Shown: positions 1 to 9,405, numbered from the stretch's first letter. The stretch is 64,000 nt of DNA from an uncultured Alphaproteobacteria bacterium (GCA_902612805.1 CACMEY010000006.1:1-64000); one strand, 5' to 3'. Numbers and translations are program-made. Notes: generated by a model not told the origin, from the letters alone.

Positions 1-636
1 GAACTGCTAAAAGATTATTTAACTGAAAAAAATTTGCAAGTTTTTCTAAGTGAGGATTACAACGAAGCAAAAGAAATTTTATCTCTTGTTTTGTTTGATT
101 TAATCATTCTTGATAGAATGATGCCAAGTGGTGATGGTATAGAGCTTATTGAGCATATAAAACAATATTCTAATACACCAATAATTATGCTGACAGCAAT
201 GGGAGAGGACAAAGATAAAATTGATGGATTAAAAATTGGTGCTGATGATTATTTATCTAAACCATTTGAGCCAGAGGAATTATTTTTAAGAATTAAAAAT
301 TTATTAGGTTTATTTGAAAACCTTAAAAACAAAAAAATTAAGATTTCGTTTGGTGAATTTACCTTTGATACATCTAGTTATAAATTACAAAAAAATGATA
401 GATTAATTTATTTAACAGAAGGAGAAAATAATTTACTTATAAAATTAATAAATAAAAGAAATGATATTGTTTTAAGAGAGGAACTAGCAGACCAGGAATT
501 TGATGAAACTGAACTTAGAAAAGTTGATGTACAAGTTACGCGTTTAAGACAAAAAATTGAAACAAATGCAAAACAACCTCAATTTATTAAAACTATTAGA
601 GGTAAAGGATATAAATTAATTTGTAATGAAATTTAA
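1..636 (+). CDS. ompR: OmpR-family response regulator (N-terminus cut by window edge)
   Basis: DNA-binding response regulator of a two-component system. The reading frame is open to base 1, so the gene starts outside the window and the TTG at 34 is not its start. The receiver domain shows the phospho-acceptor Asp in the LDRMMP motif (codon 112-114), the conserved TAM segment and the LSKPF lysine. A winged-helix output domain follows, ending in the typical IRGKGYKL wing. It overlaps the downstream sensor kinase by one base (TAATG), so the two are surely co-translated partners. OmpR/PetR-type is the best family match; the regulated genes cannot be read from the sequence. Confidence 0.88.
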   Translation, partial: ELLKDYLTEKNLQVFLSEDYNEAKEILSLVLFDLIILDRMMPSGDGIELIEHIKQYSNTPIIMLTAMGEDKDKIDGLKIGADDYLSKPFEPEELFLRIKNLLGLFENLKNKKIKISFGEFTFDTSSYKLQKNDRLIYLTEGENNLLIKLINKRNDIVLREELADQEFDETELRKVDVQVTRLRQKIETNAKQPQFIKTIRGKGYKLICNEI

Positions 637-1928
637 TGATTAAAAAAATAATACCTTCTACGCTAATTGGAAGATCAATAATTATCATCTTTGTACCTAT
701 AATTATAATAGTCCTACTTACTTCTTTTGTTTTCTATCAAACCTCATGGAGTATTATTTCTAAAAGACTAACGGAGTCTGTGGCTGCAGATATTAATGTT
801 CTAGTAAAATTAATAAATAATGATCTTACTGATAATGCAGTTAATATAGCAAATCAGGATTTCAAAATGAAAATCAATATTATTAATGATAAACAATTAT
901 TGGCTTCAAAATTTAGTTTAAATTCAGGAATATTATCTAATAGGTTAAATCAATCCTTAAGTAATTTGAAAAAAAAGTTTGATTATGATTTGTCTAATCT
1001 GGAAGAAGGTGTTTTAATATATATTCAGATTGATAATGATATTTTAGAAATAAATGTTGATAAAGATAGGCTATATAGTGAATCTGCTTTTGTCTTTCTA
1101 CTTTGGATGATTTTTGCTTCTATCATTCTTTTTTTTATGTCTTACTTTTTAATGAGTAGACAATTAAGGCCTTTAAAAAGACTGGCAATAATTGCTGAGA
1201 CATTTGGAAGAGGTTTAGATGCTCCAGATATCAAGACTGCAGGTGCATATGAAATAAGGCAAACAGCCAATGCCTTCAATCAGATGAGAACTAGAATTAA
1301 AAGATTTTTAAAGCAAAGAACAGAAATGCTAGCTGGTGTTAGCCATGATCTTAGAACTCCTTTAACAAGAATGAAATTGCAAATCTCATTGATGAAAGAT
1401 GAGAAAGCAAAATCTGAACTAGAAGTAGATGTTAATGAAATGACTTCAATGTTGGATAGTTATGTTAGTTTTGTAAAAACAGAATCACCTGAACCAATAG
1501 AAACAATTATAATAAATGAATTAATTGGTGATATTGTAAAAACTGTTGAAAAAAATGGTGTTGAGTTAACTATTAGAGAGAAAAATACTATTCAAACTTC
1601 TGGTAGACAGATCCAACTCAAAAGAGCTTTCAATAACATAATTGATAATTCACAAAGATATGCGAAAAAAATTGAAATAATTCTTTATACAAATGAAAAA
1701 GACTGTGTCATTGAATTTAATGATGATGGTGAAGGTATACCAAGAGATAAATATGAAGATGTATTTAAACCATTTTTTACCTTAGATCCCTCCAGGAACA
1801 AATTAAAAGGAGAAAGCGGTCTAGGATTAACTATTACTAGGGATATTATTAGATCACATGGAGGTGATGTAAAATTATCTGAGTCAAATCTAGGAGGTCT
1901 TAAACTTAAAGTTTTACTGCCTCTTTGA
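636..1928 (+). CDS. envZ: EnvZ-type sensor histidine kinase
   Basis: Membrane sensor kinase paired with the upstream regulator. A first transmembrane helix lies at about residues 10-32, a periplasmic sensor of about 115 residues follows, and a second helix lies near 150-172. Next come a HAMP segment (LRPLKRLAIIAETFGRG), the dimerisation/phosphorylation helix with His237 in GVSHDLRTPL, the N-box (IIDNSQRYA), the G1 box (DDGEGIP) and the G2 box (GESGLGLT). All catalytic elements are present and the 430-residue length is normal for EnvZ/PetP-like kinases. The signal sensed is unknown. It ends two bases before the stop of the convergent csaA gene. Confidence 0.9.
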   Translation: MIKKIIPSTLIGRSIIIIFVPIIIIVLLTSFVFYQTSWSIISKRLTESVAADINVLVKLINNDLTDNAVNIANQDFKMKINIINDKQLLASKFSLNSGILSNRLNQSLSNLKKKFDYDLSNLEEGVLIYIQIDNDILEINVDKDRLYSESAFVFLLWMIFASIILFFMSYFLMSRQLRPLKRLAIIAETFGRGLDAPDIKTAGAYEIRQTANAFNQMRTRIKRFLKQRTEMLAGVSHDLRTPLTRMKLQISLMKDEKAKSELEVDVNEMTSMLDSYVSFVKTESPEPIETIIINELIGDIVKTVEKNGVELTIREKNTIQTSGRQIQLKRAFNNIIDNSQRYAKKIEIILYTNEKDCVIEFNDDGEGIPRDKYEDVFKPFFTLDPSRNKLKGESGLGLTITRDIIRSHGGDVKLSESNLGGLKLKVLLPL

Positions 1929-1930
1929 TT

Positions 1931-2278
1931 TTAAAATAGTTTACCCCCATTATTTACCAGTTTATCTGGAGACAACAAAACTGGCTCATTTTCAAAATCT
2001 GGTACACCAAGAACTAATACTTCTGAAATAATTTTACCAATTTGTTTAGGTTCAAAGTTTACTACTGCAATAACTTGCTTATTAATTAATTCATCACTTG
2101 AATAATATTTTTGTAATTGTGCAGAAGTTTTTTTTACACCAATTTTTTCACCAAAATCTATTTTCAAAATTATGGATGGTTTTTTAAGTGCATTATATTC
2201 ATACGCTTCAATTACTGTTCCTATTCTTATATCTACATTTTCAAATTCTTTGAAATTGATAATTTTGTGAGAGGTCAT
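1931..2278 (-). CDS. csaA: CsaA-type tRNA-binding protein
   Basis: Small (115 aa) single-domain protein of the EMAP-II-like tRNA-binding OB fold. The family pattern is clear: an N-terminal strand with VDIRIGTV, a central KKTSAQLQKYY region and the VVNFEPKQIGKIISEVLVLG segment before the C-terminal LLSPDK turn. CsaA proteins bind tRNA and were described as export-related chaperones in Bacillus; the role in alphaproteobacteria is not settled. It overlaps the COQ9-like gene by 4 bp (ATGA) and is the last gene of a five-gene minus-strand group. Confidence 0.85.
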   Translation of the reverse strand: MTSHKIINFKEFENVDIRIGTVIEAYEYNALKKPSIILKIDFGEKIGVKKTSAQLQKYYSSDELINKQVIAVVNFEPKQIGKIISEVLVLGVPDFENEPVLLSPDKLVNNGGKLF

Positions 2279-2811
2279 GAAAATTTTATAACTTTTTCAA
2301 TATTGTTTAAATATTTATCTAAAACACTCATTGTTTTTTCTAAACTTTCATTTTCATCATTATACCAAGTAAATAAGGTTATATAATAAAGTCCAAAAAT
2401 AATTTTTATTTTTATAACACCCTGAATACCATTTGGATTAATATTTGCAAAAGTAGCAATTAAAATTTTGCTCTCAATTAATTTAGGAATAAGTTTTAAT
2501 ACTCCTTGTGGTCTAGACATAAAATGATTAATTATATTTTTTACAGAAGTTCTATATTTATTCAATAAATCATAACGTGCCATCATAATTTCAAATAACA
2601 TATCTCTCTGTGATGACTTTTCTATATTAGCAATATTTTTTTTTAATTGAAAATCAAAGAAGTCATTAATATTTAAGATTAAATCAGTTTTATTATTCAT
2701 ATTTGATACTTTACTATTAGATAAAAAATTTTTAAGATTAATTTCTCTCAATTTTTTTTTCTCTAAATATTGTAAAGTCTTTTTTGCTAGGGATATTTTA
2801 TTTTGATTCAC
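2275..2811 (-). CDS. COQ9-family ubiquinone biosynthesis protein
   Basis: 178-residue helical protein resembling the COQ9/TetR-like fold. Diagnostic is the segment around residues 85-115 (MLFEIMMARYDLLNKYRTSVKNI), the position of the conserved 'MMxRFDxLxxHR' motif of alphaproteobacterial COQ9. It is followed by a mostly helical, amphipathic C-terminal half ending in a Tyr-rich LYYITLFTWYNDE stretch. In mitochondria and alphaproteobacteria COQ9 binds isoprenoid lipids and assists ring hydroxylation (COQ7 step) in ubiquinone synthesis. It overlaps both proC and csaA by 4 bp. A ubiK-like gene two genes upstream also points to ubiquinone metabolism, though neither shows which enzymes it serves. 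Confidence 0.75.
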   Translation of the reverse strand: MNQNKISLAKKTLQYLEKKKLREINLKNFLSNSKVSNMNNKTDLILNINDFFDFQLKKNIANIEKSSQRDMLFEIMMARYDLLNKYRTSVKNIINHFMSRPQGVLKLIPKLIESKILIATFANINPNGIQGVIKIKIIFGLYYITLFTWYNDENESLEKTMSVLDKYLNNIEKVIKFS

Positions 2812-3623
2812 TTACCTTCACCTTGTTGTTTTGCTCTTTTGTATGCTGCCTTAAAAACTTGATTAAAAATATTATCAACTTTATTTATTTTCATTTTCTT
2901 GATTCCTGCTTCGGTTGTACCTCCTCTAGTTGCAACAGTTTGAACCATTTTTTCAGCAGAAGTATTATTAGAGTTTAATAGATTTAAAGAACCTCTGAAA
3001 GTTTCATTAATTAAAATTTTAGCTGTATTTTTGGAGAAACCTAAATTAATTGCAGATTTTTCCATAATATCAATTAATTTAAATATGAAACCCGGGCCAC
3101 TGCCTGATACTGCTGTTGCTTTATCTATAAAAGTTTCACTTCTAAAAAAAAGAGTTTTGCCGCTCAAAGAGAATAATTTATCAATCTCTTTAATTTCTTT
3201 TTTATTAATAGATTTATTCATATAGATGCAATGAACGCCTTCTCCTATTAATGCAGGCATGTTAGGCATTACTCTTACAATTTTGCTAATATTTAATAGA
3301 TTATTTTTAAAAATTTCAGTTTTCTTCCCTGCTATTACACTTATTGCTATAGATTTTTTATTAAAATTTACATTTTTTAATTCTTTAAAAACATTTGTTA
3401 ATTCAAGAGGTCGAGTTGCAAATATTATAAAATCAAAACTGTTTTGATCGTTTATATCATTAATTGATTTAAAAAATTTTATTTTCTTGCTTCTATTGTT
3501 TTTTTTAAGAATTGAATATTTTTTTTGGTCTATAACACTGATGGTGTAATTCTTAGAATTAGACCAACCAGACATTAAAGATCCCCCCATGTGACCACAT
3601 CCAATCAATAAAATATTTTTCAT
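2808..3623 (-). CDS. proC: Pyrroline-5-carboxylate reductase
   Basis: Catalyses the last step of proline synthesis, the NAD(P)H-dependent reduction of 1-pyrroline-5-carboxylate, in the cytoplasm. Seen: an N-terminal Rossmann nucleotide-binding motif (GCGHMGGSLMSGW, residues 8-20) and the active-site segment VMPNMPALIGEG. The C-terminal dimerisation domain carries the ProC signature from AVSGSGPGFIFKLIDIM through TRGGTTEAGIKKM. Length 271 aa is typical. It lies between the YbjN-like gene and COQ9 on the same strand and overlaps COQ9 by 4 bp. Confidence 0.95.
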   Translation of the reverse strand: MKNILLIGCGHMGGSLMSGWSNSKNYTISVIDQKKYSILKKNNRSKKIKFFKSINDINDQNSFDFIIFATRPLELTNVFKELKNVNFNKKSIAISVIAGKKTEIFKNNLLNISKIVRVMPNMPALIGEGVHCIYMNKSINKKEIKEIDKLFSLSGKTLFFRSETFIDKATAVSGSGPGFIFKLIDIMEKSAINLGFSKNTAKILINETFRGSLNLLNSNNTSAEKMVQTVATRGGTTEAGIKKMKINKVDNIFNQVFKAAYKRAKQQGEGK

Positions 3624-3655
3624 CTCTTTATAATATAGCAGTTTTATTATAAAAA

Positions 3656-4144
3656 TTAAGCTCTACCAATAACTTCAAAATTTGAGAATTTTATAGCTTC
3701 TTTAGGAGAGATATCATCAAAGAGAACTTGTTGAAAACTTGGATAAAATTTTTCACATTCATAAATTCCAATGTCGACAAGATCTTCAAATTTTTTATGC
3801 AATGTTTCTGTTGAATTATTTGATAATAATGTATGTCTAAAAGCTGGGATGCCATTTTTACTTGTTATATCAAAATGTCCTATCCATAAGTTCTCATTTA
3901 TAAGTCCTAGTAATTCATATGCCTTATTGAGTTTAGTTTCAGGAAATTTAATATCAAAAGTTATTGAAAAACTTAGAGCATTAATATTTTCAGACCATGT
4001 GAAATATAATCTGTAGGCACACCAATGTGATGCAATCTCAGCAACTAATTCATGATCAGCAGCTCTACTAAAATTCCATTTTTTTTGATGAATAACATCT
4101 TCGATGATATCTATAGGATTTAAAAATATATTCTCATTTTCCAT
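3656..4144 (-). CDS. YbjN domain-containing protein
   Basis: 162-residue soluble protein matching the YbjN/TY-chaperone-like sensory transduction family, which is usually found next to proC in alphaproteobacteria. Visible features are the aromatic HWCAYRLYFTWSENINALSFSITFDI strands and the NENLWIGHFDI segment, typical of the alpha/beta YbjN domain. E. coli YbjN affects stress and motility, but the biochemical function is unknown. It starts just inside the AT-rich intergenic region at 4145-4252 and probably heads the proC-COQ9-csaA transcript. Confidence 0.75.
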   Translation of the reverse strand: MENENIFLNPIDIIEDVIHQKKWNFSRAADHELVAEIASHWCAYRLYFTWSENINALSFSITFDIKFPETKLNKAYELLGLINENLWIGHFDITSKNGIPAFRHTLLSNNSTETLHKKFEDLVDIGIYECEKFYPSFQQVLFDDISPKEAIKFSNFEVIGRA

Positions 4145-4252
4145 ACACTATGTAGTCATGGCACGTATAATTAGTACTATATCTTGATTACTAAATTAGA
4201 CTCGTATTTTGCAAGGTAAAATCTATAAAAGATGTGAATTAGTTGAGGATTC
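4145..4252. promoter_or_regulatory. Intergenic segment between the ubiK-like and YbjN-like genes
   Basis: 108-bp gap between two minus-strand genes. Probable promoter of the YbjN-proC-COQ9-csaA group. No hairpin with a T tract, repeat or small ORF of note was seen. Confidence 0.45.
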
Positions 4253-4543
4253 CTACCTTTTTGATTTCTTTTTAATAGTTTTTTTCTTTTTGACGGTTTT
4301 TTTCTTAGATTTTACTGATTTTGAAGATGTTTTTCTTAATTTTTCATTTTCTATCATTACTTTTTGCACCATTTTTTTCAGCACGTCAAATTCATCTTTT
4401 TTAACAAGATTCATTTTTTTTATTATTTTATTAACTCGTAAAGATACAATTGTTTCAATCTCTTCTTTAACACCTGAAAAAGTACTCATAGCATCAACTG
4501 CAAATTTTGATAAATCTGAAAGTATTTTGTTTCTATCAACCAT
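4253..4543 (-). CDS. ubiK: UbiK-family ubiquinone biosynthesis accessory factor (BMFP)
   Basis: Short 96-residue coiled-coil protein. Residues 5-35 (NKILSDLSKFAVDAMSTFSGVKEEIETIV) and the following RVNKIIKKMNLVKKDEFDVLKKMVQKV helix match the membrane-fusogenic BMFP/UbiK family. These proteins trimerise and help the aerobic Ubi complex. The tail is an almost uninterrupted Lys/Ser run (about 26 residues), consistent with lipid or nucleic-acid contact. The usual alphaproteobacterial neighbour lgt follows divergently 23 bp away, with both starts in a very short shared promoter region. Confidence 0.78.
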   Translation of the reverse strand: MVDRNKILSDLSKFAVDAMSTFSGVKEEIETIVSLRVNKIIKKMNLVKKDEFDVLKKMVQKVMIENEKLRKTSSKSVKSKKKTVKKKKTIKKKSKR

Positions 4544-4566
4544 GTTATAATATTAAATATAGATAA

Positions 4567-5358
4567 ATGAATTTTATTCAACCATCAATAGATCCTGTCA
4601 TCTTATCAATCGGTTTCATTGAGATAAGATGGTACAGTTTAGCATATATCTTGGGATTTCTATTAGGAATTTATATTATTAAAAGATTAAACACAATTTA
4701 TGGTAATCAATATAGTAATAAAAATATAGATAACTTTCTTATTTGGGCAGTATTAGGTGTAATTATCGGAGGACGAACAGGTTATGTTATTTTTTATCAA
4801 CTTAATGAATTTTTAATTAATCCTTTTTATCTATTTGAAATTTGGAATGGAGGAATGTCATTTCATGGTGGGTTGACGGGTATAATAATAAGTACTTTAA
4901 TATTTGCAAAAATTAATGGAAAAAGTTTTTTCTATCTATCTGATTTAGTTTCAATCGTTGCCCCTATTGGATTATTTTTTGGTAGAATTGCAAACTTTAT
5001 TAATACAGAACTAATAGGTAGACCAACCGATTTTTATATATCGGTTATTTATCCATCAATAGATAATATACCAAGACATCCCTCTCAAATATATGAAGCT
5101 TTTCTTGAGGGAATTATTTTATTTCTCATATTGTTAATCTATTTTTATAAGATAAAAAAATTGAAAATTTACGGAGTAATTAGTGGTCTATTTTTAATAT
5201 TATATTCCATATTTAGATTTTTAATTGAATATGTTAGAGAGCCAGATTTACACCTAGGATTATTCTTTAATTTTATTTCAATGGGTCAAATACTATGTAT
5301 ACCTTTTTTTATTTTTGGAATATTGATAATGCAAAATGTTAAGCAAAAGAAAAATTAA
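4567..5358 (+). CDS. lgt: Prolipoprotein diacylglyceryl transferase
   Basis: Inner-membrane enzyme that transfers diacylglycerol from phosphatidylglycerol to the lipobox cysteine of prelipoproteins. About seven hydrophobic segments are visible. The Lgt signatures are intact: MSFHGGLTG (catalytic His region, residues 98-106), the GRIANFINTELIGRPT signature (about 138-153) and RHPSQIYEAFLEG (about 166-178). The 263-aa length is normal. Its substrates include the two small lipoproteins at 57.5 kb. The next gene overlaps its 3' end by 23 bp, indicating an operon with the methyltransferase and pgeF. Confidence 0.95.
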   Translation: MNFIQPSIDPVILSIGFIEIRWYSLAYILGFLLGIYIIKRLNTIYGNQYSNKNIDNFLIWAVLGVIIGGRTGYVIFYQLNEFLINPFYLFEIWNGGMSFHGGLTGIIISTLIFAKINGKSFFYLSDLVSIVAPIGLFFGRIANFINTELIGRPTDFYISVIYPSIDNIPRHPSQIYEAFLEGIILFLILLIYFYKIKKLKIYGVISGLFLILYSIFRFLIEYVREPDLHLGLFFNFISMGQILCIPFFIFGILIMQNVKQKKN

Positions 5359-6388
5359 TAAAATAAAACTACTTAACAATAAAAAAAATTTGCGTTTGGA
5401 TAAATTTATTGATTTAGCTCTTTATAAAAGAAATGGTTATTACTTAAACAAAAAACCCATAGGAAGAAAATTTGACTTTGTTACATCTCCAGAAATTTCA
5501 CAAATATTTGGAGAAATTATTGGCGTGTTTATACTTTATCATTGGAAAGAAAAAATTAACTCGAAATTTAATTTAATTGAATTGGGTCCAGGAAATGGCA
5601 CATTATTTAAAGATATTGAAAGAACTGCAAAAATACTTCCAAATTTTTTTGAAAATGCTGATGTAAATTTTATAGAAATAAATAAAGAATTAAGAAAAAT
5701 ACAAAAAAAAAATTTAAATTATTTTAAACAATCAAAAATTAGATGGTCTAAAGTTTTAAATTTCAGATCTAAACTACCTTCAATAATATATTCAAATGAA
5801 TTTTTTGACTGTTTTCCTGTTAGGCAATTTTTAAATGTTAATAATCATTGGTTTGAAAGATATGTAAAATTTAATGAAAAGGAAAATAAGTATTATTCTA
5901 TAAATAAACGAGTAGTTAGTAAAAAAATATTAGATTATTTAAGTAAACACAAAAGACAAAAAATTTATGAAGTTTCTTATTCAAGAAATAAATATTTTGA
6001 GCAAATTTGTAAATATATAAAAAAAAATAGAGGTATGTGTATTTTATTAGATTATGGATATAATAAGAAAATAAAAAACTTTACGTTACAAGCAATATAC
6101 AATCATAAAAAAACCAGTATATTTGAAAATATAGGTCAACAAGACATTTCAAGTCATGTAAATTTCAATGAATTAATTGAAATAGCAAAACAAAATAAAT
6201 TACAAATCAACGAATTTATTACACAAAGAGATTTTTTAATAAAATATGGAATACTAGAACGAAAGAAAAAATTGCTAACTAAAAATTTAGATTTAAGTAA
6301 AAATTTATTAGATGAAGAAGTAGATAGATTAATTAATGTTGATAGGATGGGAAACTTATTTAAATGTCTTGTTGTTTCTAGCCTATGA
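5336..6388 (+). CDS. NDUFAF7/MidA-type SAM-dependent protein methyltransferase
   Basis: 350-residue class I SAM-dependent methyltransferase of the DUF185/NDUFAF7 family. The SAM motif is IELGPGNGTLFKDI (residues about 81-94). It is followed by SNEFFDCFPVRQF (about 150-162), LLDYGY and a DISSHVNF segment, all characteristic of the family. In mitochondria NDUFAF7 dimethylates an arginine of complex I subunit NDUFS2; the bacterial target is not established. The order lgt-NDUFAF7-pgeF is a conserved alphaproteobacterial arrangement. The start lies 23 bp inside lgt and the end overlaps pgeF by 4 bp. Confidence 0.85.
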   Translation: MLSKRKINKIKLLNNKKNLRLDKFIDLALYKRNGYYLNKKPIGRKFDFVTSPEISQIFGEIIGVFILYHWKEKINSKFNLIELGPGNGTLFKDIERTAKILPNFFENADVNFIEINKELRKIQKKNLNYFKQSKIRWSKVLNFRSKLPSIIYSNEFFDCFPVRQFLNVNNHWFERYVKFNEKENKYYSINKRVVSKKILDYLSKHKRQKIYEVSYSRNKYFEQICKYIKKNRGMCILLDYGYNKKIKNFTLQAIYNHKKTSIFENIGQQDISSHVNFNELIEIAKQNKLQINEFITQRDFLIKYGILERKKKLLTKNLDLSKNLLDEEVDRLINVDRMGNLFKCLVVSSL

Positions 6389-7149
6389 TTACTAAAAATT
6401 ATTTTACACATGCAAACATCAAGTCTTTTGTTAAAGCTGGTTTTTTTACTAGAAATGGTGGAGTATCAAAAAAAGAAAACTATTCATTGAACTGTAGTTT
6501 AAACAGCAAAGATACAAAGGTAAATGTAAAAAAAAATATTGATATTTGTTTAAAAAATTTAAAGATCAAAAAAAAAATTAAATTTATTAATCAAATACAC
6601 TCCAATAAGATTGTAGAAATTAATAAAAAAAATATAGGTAATAAATATTCTGGAGATGGATTAATCACAAGTAATAAGCAAATAGCTTTAGGAATTTTAA
6701 CTGCAGATTGCTGTCCAATTTTTATTTTTGATAAAAATAGCAAATATATTTGCGCTCTTCATTCAGGTTGGAAAGGTGCATTAAAAAATATAGCTGCTAA
6801 AAGTATAGGATATTTTGTTAAACAAAAAATAATTAAAAAAAATATTGTGGTTCTTATTGGTCCTTGTTTGAGCTTTAAAAACTTTGAAGTATCAAAAGAC
6901 TTTAAAAGTAAGTTTATAAGCAAAAATAAAAAATACTCTATTTTCTTCAAACACAAAAATAAAGACAAAGATTTATTTAATTTTAGAAGATTGATTAATT
7001 ATCAATTTAAGGAATTGGGTATTAAAAATATATATAACATTAACAAAGACACCTTCTCTAATAAGAGAATTTTTTTTAGCCATCGCAGGGAAACACAAAA
7101 ATTTAGAGATACTGGAAGAATGCTCAATATCATTGCATTTAATGATTAA
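6385..7149 (+). CDS. pgeF: Peptidoglycan editing factor / laccase-domain purine nucleosidase
   Basis: YfiH/PgeF (multicopper-polyphenol-oxidase-like) protein of 254 aa. Zinc-site residues are visible in the family motifs: IHSNK (about residue 72), LTADCCPIFIFD (about 110-121), ALHSGWKGALKNIAAKSI (about 131-148) and the C-terminal SHRRE/RMLNII segment. Homologues correct peptidoglycan cross-linking errors (PgeF) or cleave purine nucleosides (LACC1-like); the sequence cannot separate these. It is the third gene of the lgt transcript, fitting a cell-envelope role. Confidence 0.87.
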   Translation: MITKNYFTHANIKSFVKAGFFTRNGGVSKKENYSLNCSLNSKDTKVNVKKNIDICLKNLKIKKKIKFINQIHSNKIVEINKKNIGNKYSGDGLITSNKQIALGILTADCCPIFIFDKNSKYICALHSGWKGALKNIAAKSIGYFVKQKIIKKNIVVLIGPCLSFKNFEVSKDFKSKFISKNKKYSIFFKHKNKDKDLFNFRRLINYQFKELGIKNIYNINKDTFSNKRIFFSHRRETQKFRDTGRMLNIIAFND

Positions 7150-7196
7150 TTTTAGTTGATCTATTATTATTCTAATATAGTAGTTAATTTGATTAT

Positions 7197-8132
7197 ATGA
7201 AAATAATCGCCTGTAATAGTAGCAAATCCCTAGCAGAGAAAATTTCTAAACATATTGATGTTCCATTAGCAGATGCGTCTGTTAGAACTTTTAATGATAG
7301 AGAGATATTTGTGGAAATAAATGAAAACATAAGAGGTGAAGATGTTTTTATTATTCAATCTACATCACATCCAGCAAATGACCATTTAATGGAACTTTTA
7401 ATTACGATTGATGCTGCAAGAAGAGGTTCAGCAAAAAGGATTACAGCTGTTATCCCTTATTATGGATATGCAAGACAAGATAGAAAGACTGGACCTAGAA
7501 CACCAATCACTGCAAAACTTGTTGCAAATTTAATTACATCCGCGGGCGCTGACAGAGTATTAACAATGGATTTGCATGCTGGTCAAATTCAAGGTTTTTT
7601 TGATATTCCTTTAGATAATATTTTTTCAGTGAGACCGATAATAGATGATATAAAAGACAAATTTAATGGCAATAAAGATTTAGTTGTCGCTTCACCTGAT
7701 GTTGGTGGTGTTGTTAGGGCTAGAGCTTTTGCTAAGAGGTTAGAGGCTGGACTAGCAATTGCAGATAAAAGAAGAGAAAAAGCTGGTGAGTCTGAAGTAA
7801 TGAATATTATCGGAGATGTAAAAGATAAAACTTGTATCTTGTTAGATGATATAGCTGACTCTGCTGGCACACTATGTAATGCTGCTGAAGCTCTAAGTAA
7901 AAATGGGGCTAAAGAAATTTATTCTTATATTGTTCACGGTGTACTATCTGGGAATGCACTAAAAAAGATTGAAAATTCAAGCATAAAAGAATTGGTGTTA
8001 ACAGATACAATTGAGCCTTCTAAGGAGGTAAAAAGCACAAAAAACATTAGACATATTAGTATTGCTCCTTTAATGGGTGATGCGATTAAAAGGATTAACA
8101 CTGATACTTCAGTGTCCGCCCTTTTTGATTAA
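7197..8132 (+). CDS. prs: Ribose-phosphate pyrophosphokinase
   Basis: Makes PRPP from ribose 5-phosphate and ATP for nucleotide, histidine and tryptophan synthesis. Conserved parts are present: the ATP-binding region with [22 protein letters not shown] (residues about 92-113), the [15 protein letters not shown] strand, SPDVGG and the PRPP loop [14 protein letters not shown]. Class I bacterial enzymes usually have DD(M/I)xDTAGT, so the Ala-Asp-Ser variant here is a small deviation. Length 311 aa is standard. It starts a run with rplY, pth and ychF. Confidence 0.96.
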   Translation: MKIIACNSSKSLAEKISKHIDVPLADASVRTFNDREIFVEINENIRGEDVFIIQSTSHPANDHLMELLITIDAARRGSAKRITAVIPYYGYARQDRKTGPRTPITAKLVANLITSAGADRVLTMDLHAGQIQGFFDIPLDNIFSVRPIIDDIKDKFNGNKDLVVASPDVGGVVRARAFAKRLEAGLAIADKRREKAGESEVMNIIGDVKDKTCILLDDIADSAGTLCNAAEALSKNGAKEIYSYIVHGVLSGNALKKIENSSIKELVLTDTIEPSKEVKSTKNIRHISIAPLMGDAIKRINTDTSVSALFD

Positions 8133-8143
8133 ATTTTTTTTTT

Positions 8144-8821
8144 ATGAGTGATTTTAAAGCAATAGAAAGAAATAAAGATATTGGTTCAGTTAATAGTCTT
8201 TTAATGAAAGGATTGGTACCTGGCATTATATATGGCAAGGGAACTGAGCCAAAGAAAATTGCTCTAGAGGATAAAATACTTAAAAAATTAATGGGTACTG
8301 GCTCTTTTTATTCAACAATTATAGATCTTGATGTTGATGGAAAGAAAGAAAAAATACTTCCTAAACAATTACAATATCACCCTGTAAGTGATCGACTTAT
8401 ACATTTTGATTTTCTAAGAGTTCAAGAAAATACTAAAGTAAACGTTGAAATTCCTGTTGAGTTTTTAAATCAAGATAAATGTCCTGGTTTAAAAAAAGGT
8501 GGAGTTTTAAATACTGTTAGAAGACTTGTTGAACTTACTTGTAATGCAAATAATATACCTAGCAAACTTGAATTTGATTTAATTGAAAGTGAAATAGGTG
8601 ATGCAGTAAAAATTAGTAATATTCAACTACCTGAAGGAGTTGCTCCAACTATATCAGATAGAGATTTCGTAATAGCTACTTTAGTTCCTCCAACTGTAGA
8701 AGTTGAAACTAAAACTGAGGAAACAACTGAAGAAGGTTCAGCAGAAGGTGGTGAAGAGAAATCAGAGGAAAAGAAAGAAGAATCTTCTGATAACAAAGAA
8801 GAAAATAAAGAATCAAAGTAA
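8144..8821 (+). CDS. rplY: Large ribosomal subunit protein bL25, Ctc (long) form
   Basis: 225-residue bL25 of the Ctc type, which binds 5S rRNA. The N-terminal L25 domain carries VPGIIYGKGTEPKKIALEDKIL (about residues 25-46) and the FDFLRVQENTKVNVEIPVEF junction. The C-terminal TL5-like beta domain runs to about residue 185. The last 40 residues are a low-complexity Glu/Lys/Ser-rich acidic tail, common in alphaproteobacteria. It sits between prs and pth, the usual order in this class. Confidence 0.94.
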   Translation: MSDFKAIERNKDIGSVNSLLMKGLVPGIIYGKGTEPKKIALEDKILKKLMGTGSFYSTIIDLDVDGKKEKILPKQLQYHPVSDRLIHFDFLRVQENTKVNVEIPVEFLNQDKCPGLKKGGVLNTVRRLVELTCNANNIPSKLEFDLIESEIGDAVKISNIQLPEGVAPTISDRDFVIATLVPPTVEVETKTEETTEEGSAEGGEEKSEEKKEESSDNKEENKESK

Positions 8822-8842
8822 CTTTACTTTATATTTCATTAT

Positions 8843-9403
8843 ATGTTTTTAATTTGTGGACTTGGGAACCCAGGCGTAAATTATAAAAATACGAGACATA
8901 ATGTAGGTTTCCATTTAGCGGATAATATAATCTCGTATTTTAATTTTGATAAAATCAAAGAGGATAAAATAAAAGAATTATATTCAGGTCTAATAAGTAA
9001 TCAAAAAATCTTTGTTTTAAAACCTCTTACATTCATGAATTTATCTGGAAAAGCTGTTTCAGAAATTGTAAATTTTTATAAAATAAAATTAAACCATACA
9101 TTTGTTATACATGATGACCTTGATTTAGAATTATCGAAGGTAAAAATAAAACAAGGTGGTGGAAACGGAGGTCATAATGGATTGGAAAGTATTGACCAAT
9201 TTATAGGGGAAAATTATTTTAGAATCCGTATTGGAATTGATCATCCTGGGCATAAAGATTTAGTTTCAAGTTATGTTTTAAATAAATTTTCAAAATCAGA
9301 AGAAGAAATAATAAATAAAAAAATTGATAAAATGGTTAAAAATATAGAATTAATATTTTCAGATATTCCTCTATTTTTAACAAAAATAAGTGAGCAAAAT
9401 TAA
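8843..9403 (+). CDS. pth: Peptidyl-tRNA hydrolase
   Basis: Releases tRNA from prematurely dropped peptidyl-tRNA. Pth signatures are clear: CGLGNPGVNYKNTRHNVGF with the catalytic His (about residue 20), LKPLTFMNLSGKAV (about 58-71), VIHDDLDLELSKVKIKQGGGNGGHNGLESI (about 89-118) and FRIRIGIDHPG. The 186-aa length is normal. It lies 2 bp upstream of ychF, the usual partner across bacteria. Confidence 0.95.
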   Translation: MFLICGLGNPGVNYKNTRHNVGFHLADNIISYFNFDKIKEDKIKELYSGLISNQKIFVLKPLTFMNLSGKAVSEIVNFYKIKLNHTFVIHDDLDLELSKVKIKQGGGNGGHNGLESIDQFIGENYFRIRIGIDHPGHKDLVSSYVLNKFSKSEEEIINKKIDKMVKNIELIFSDIPLFLTKISEQN

Positions 9404-9405
9404 TT

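Noticed and set aside
7589-7870. 93-aa minus-strand open frame inside prs
   Set aside because: Antisense shadow of a highly conserved gene, with Ser/Leu-rich composition produced by the reverse complement.
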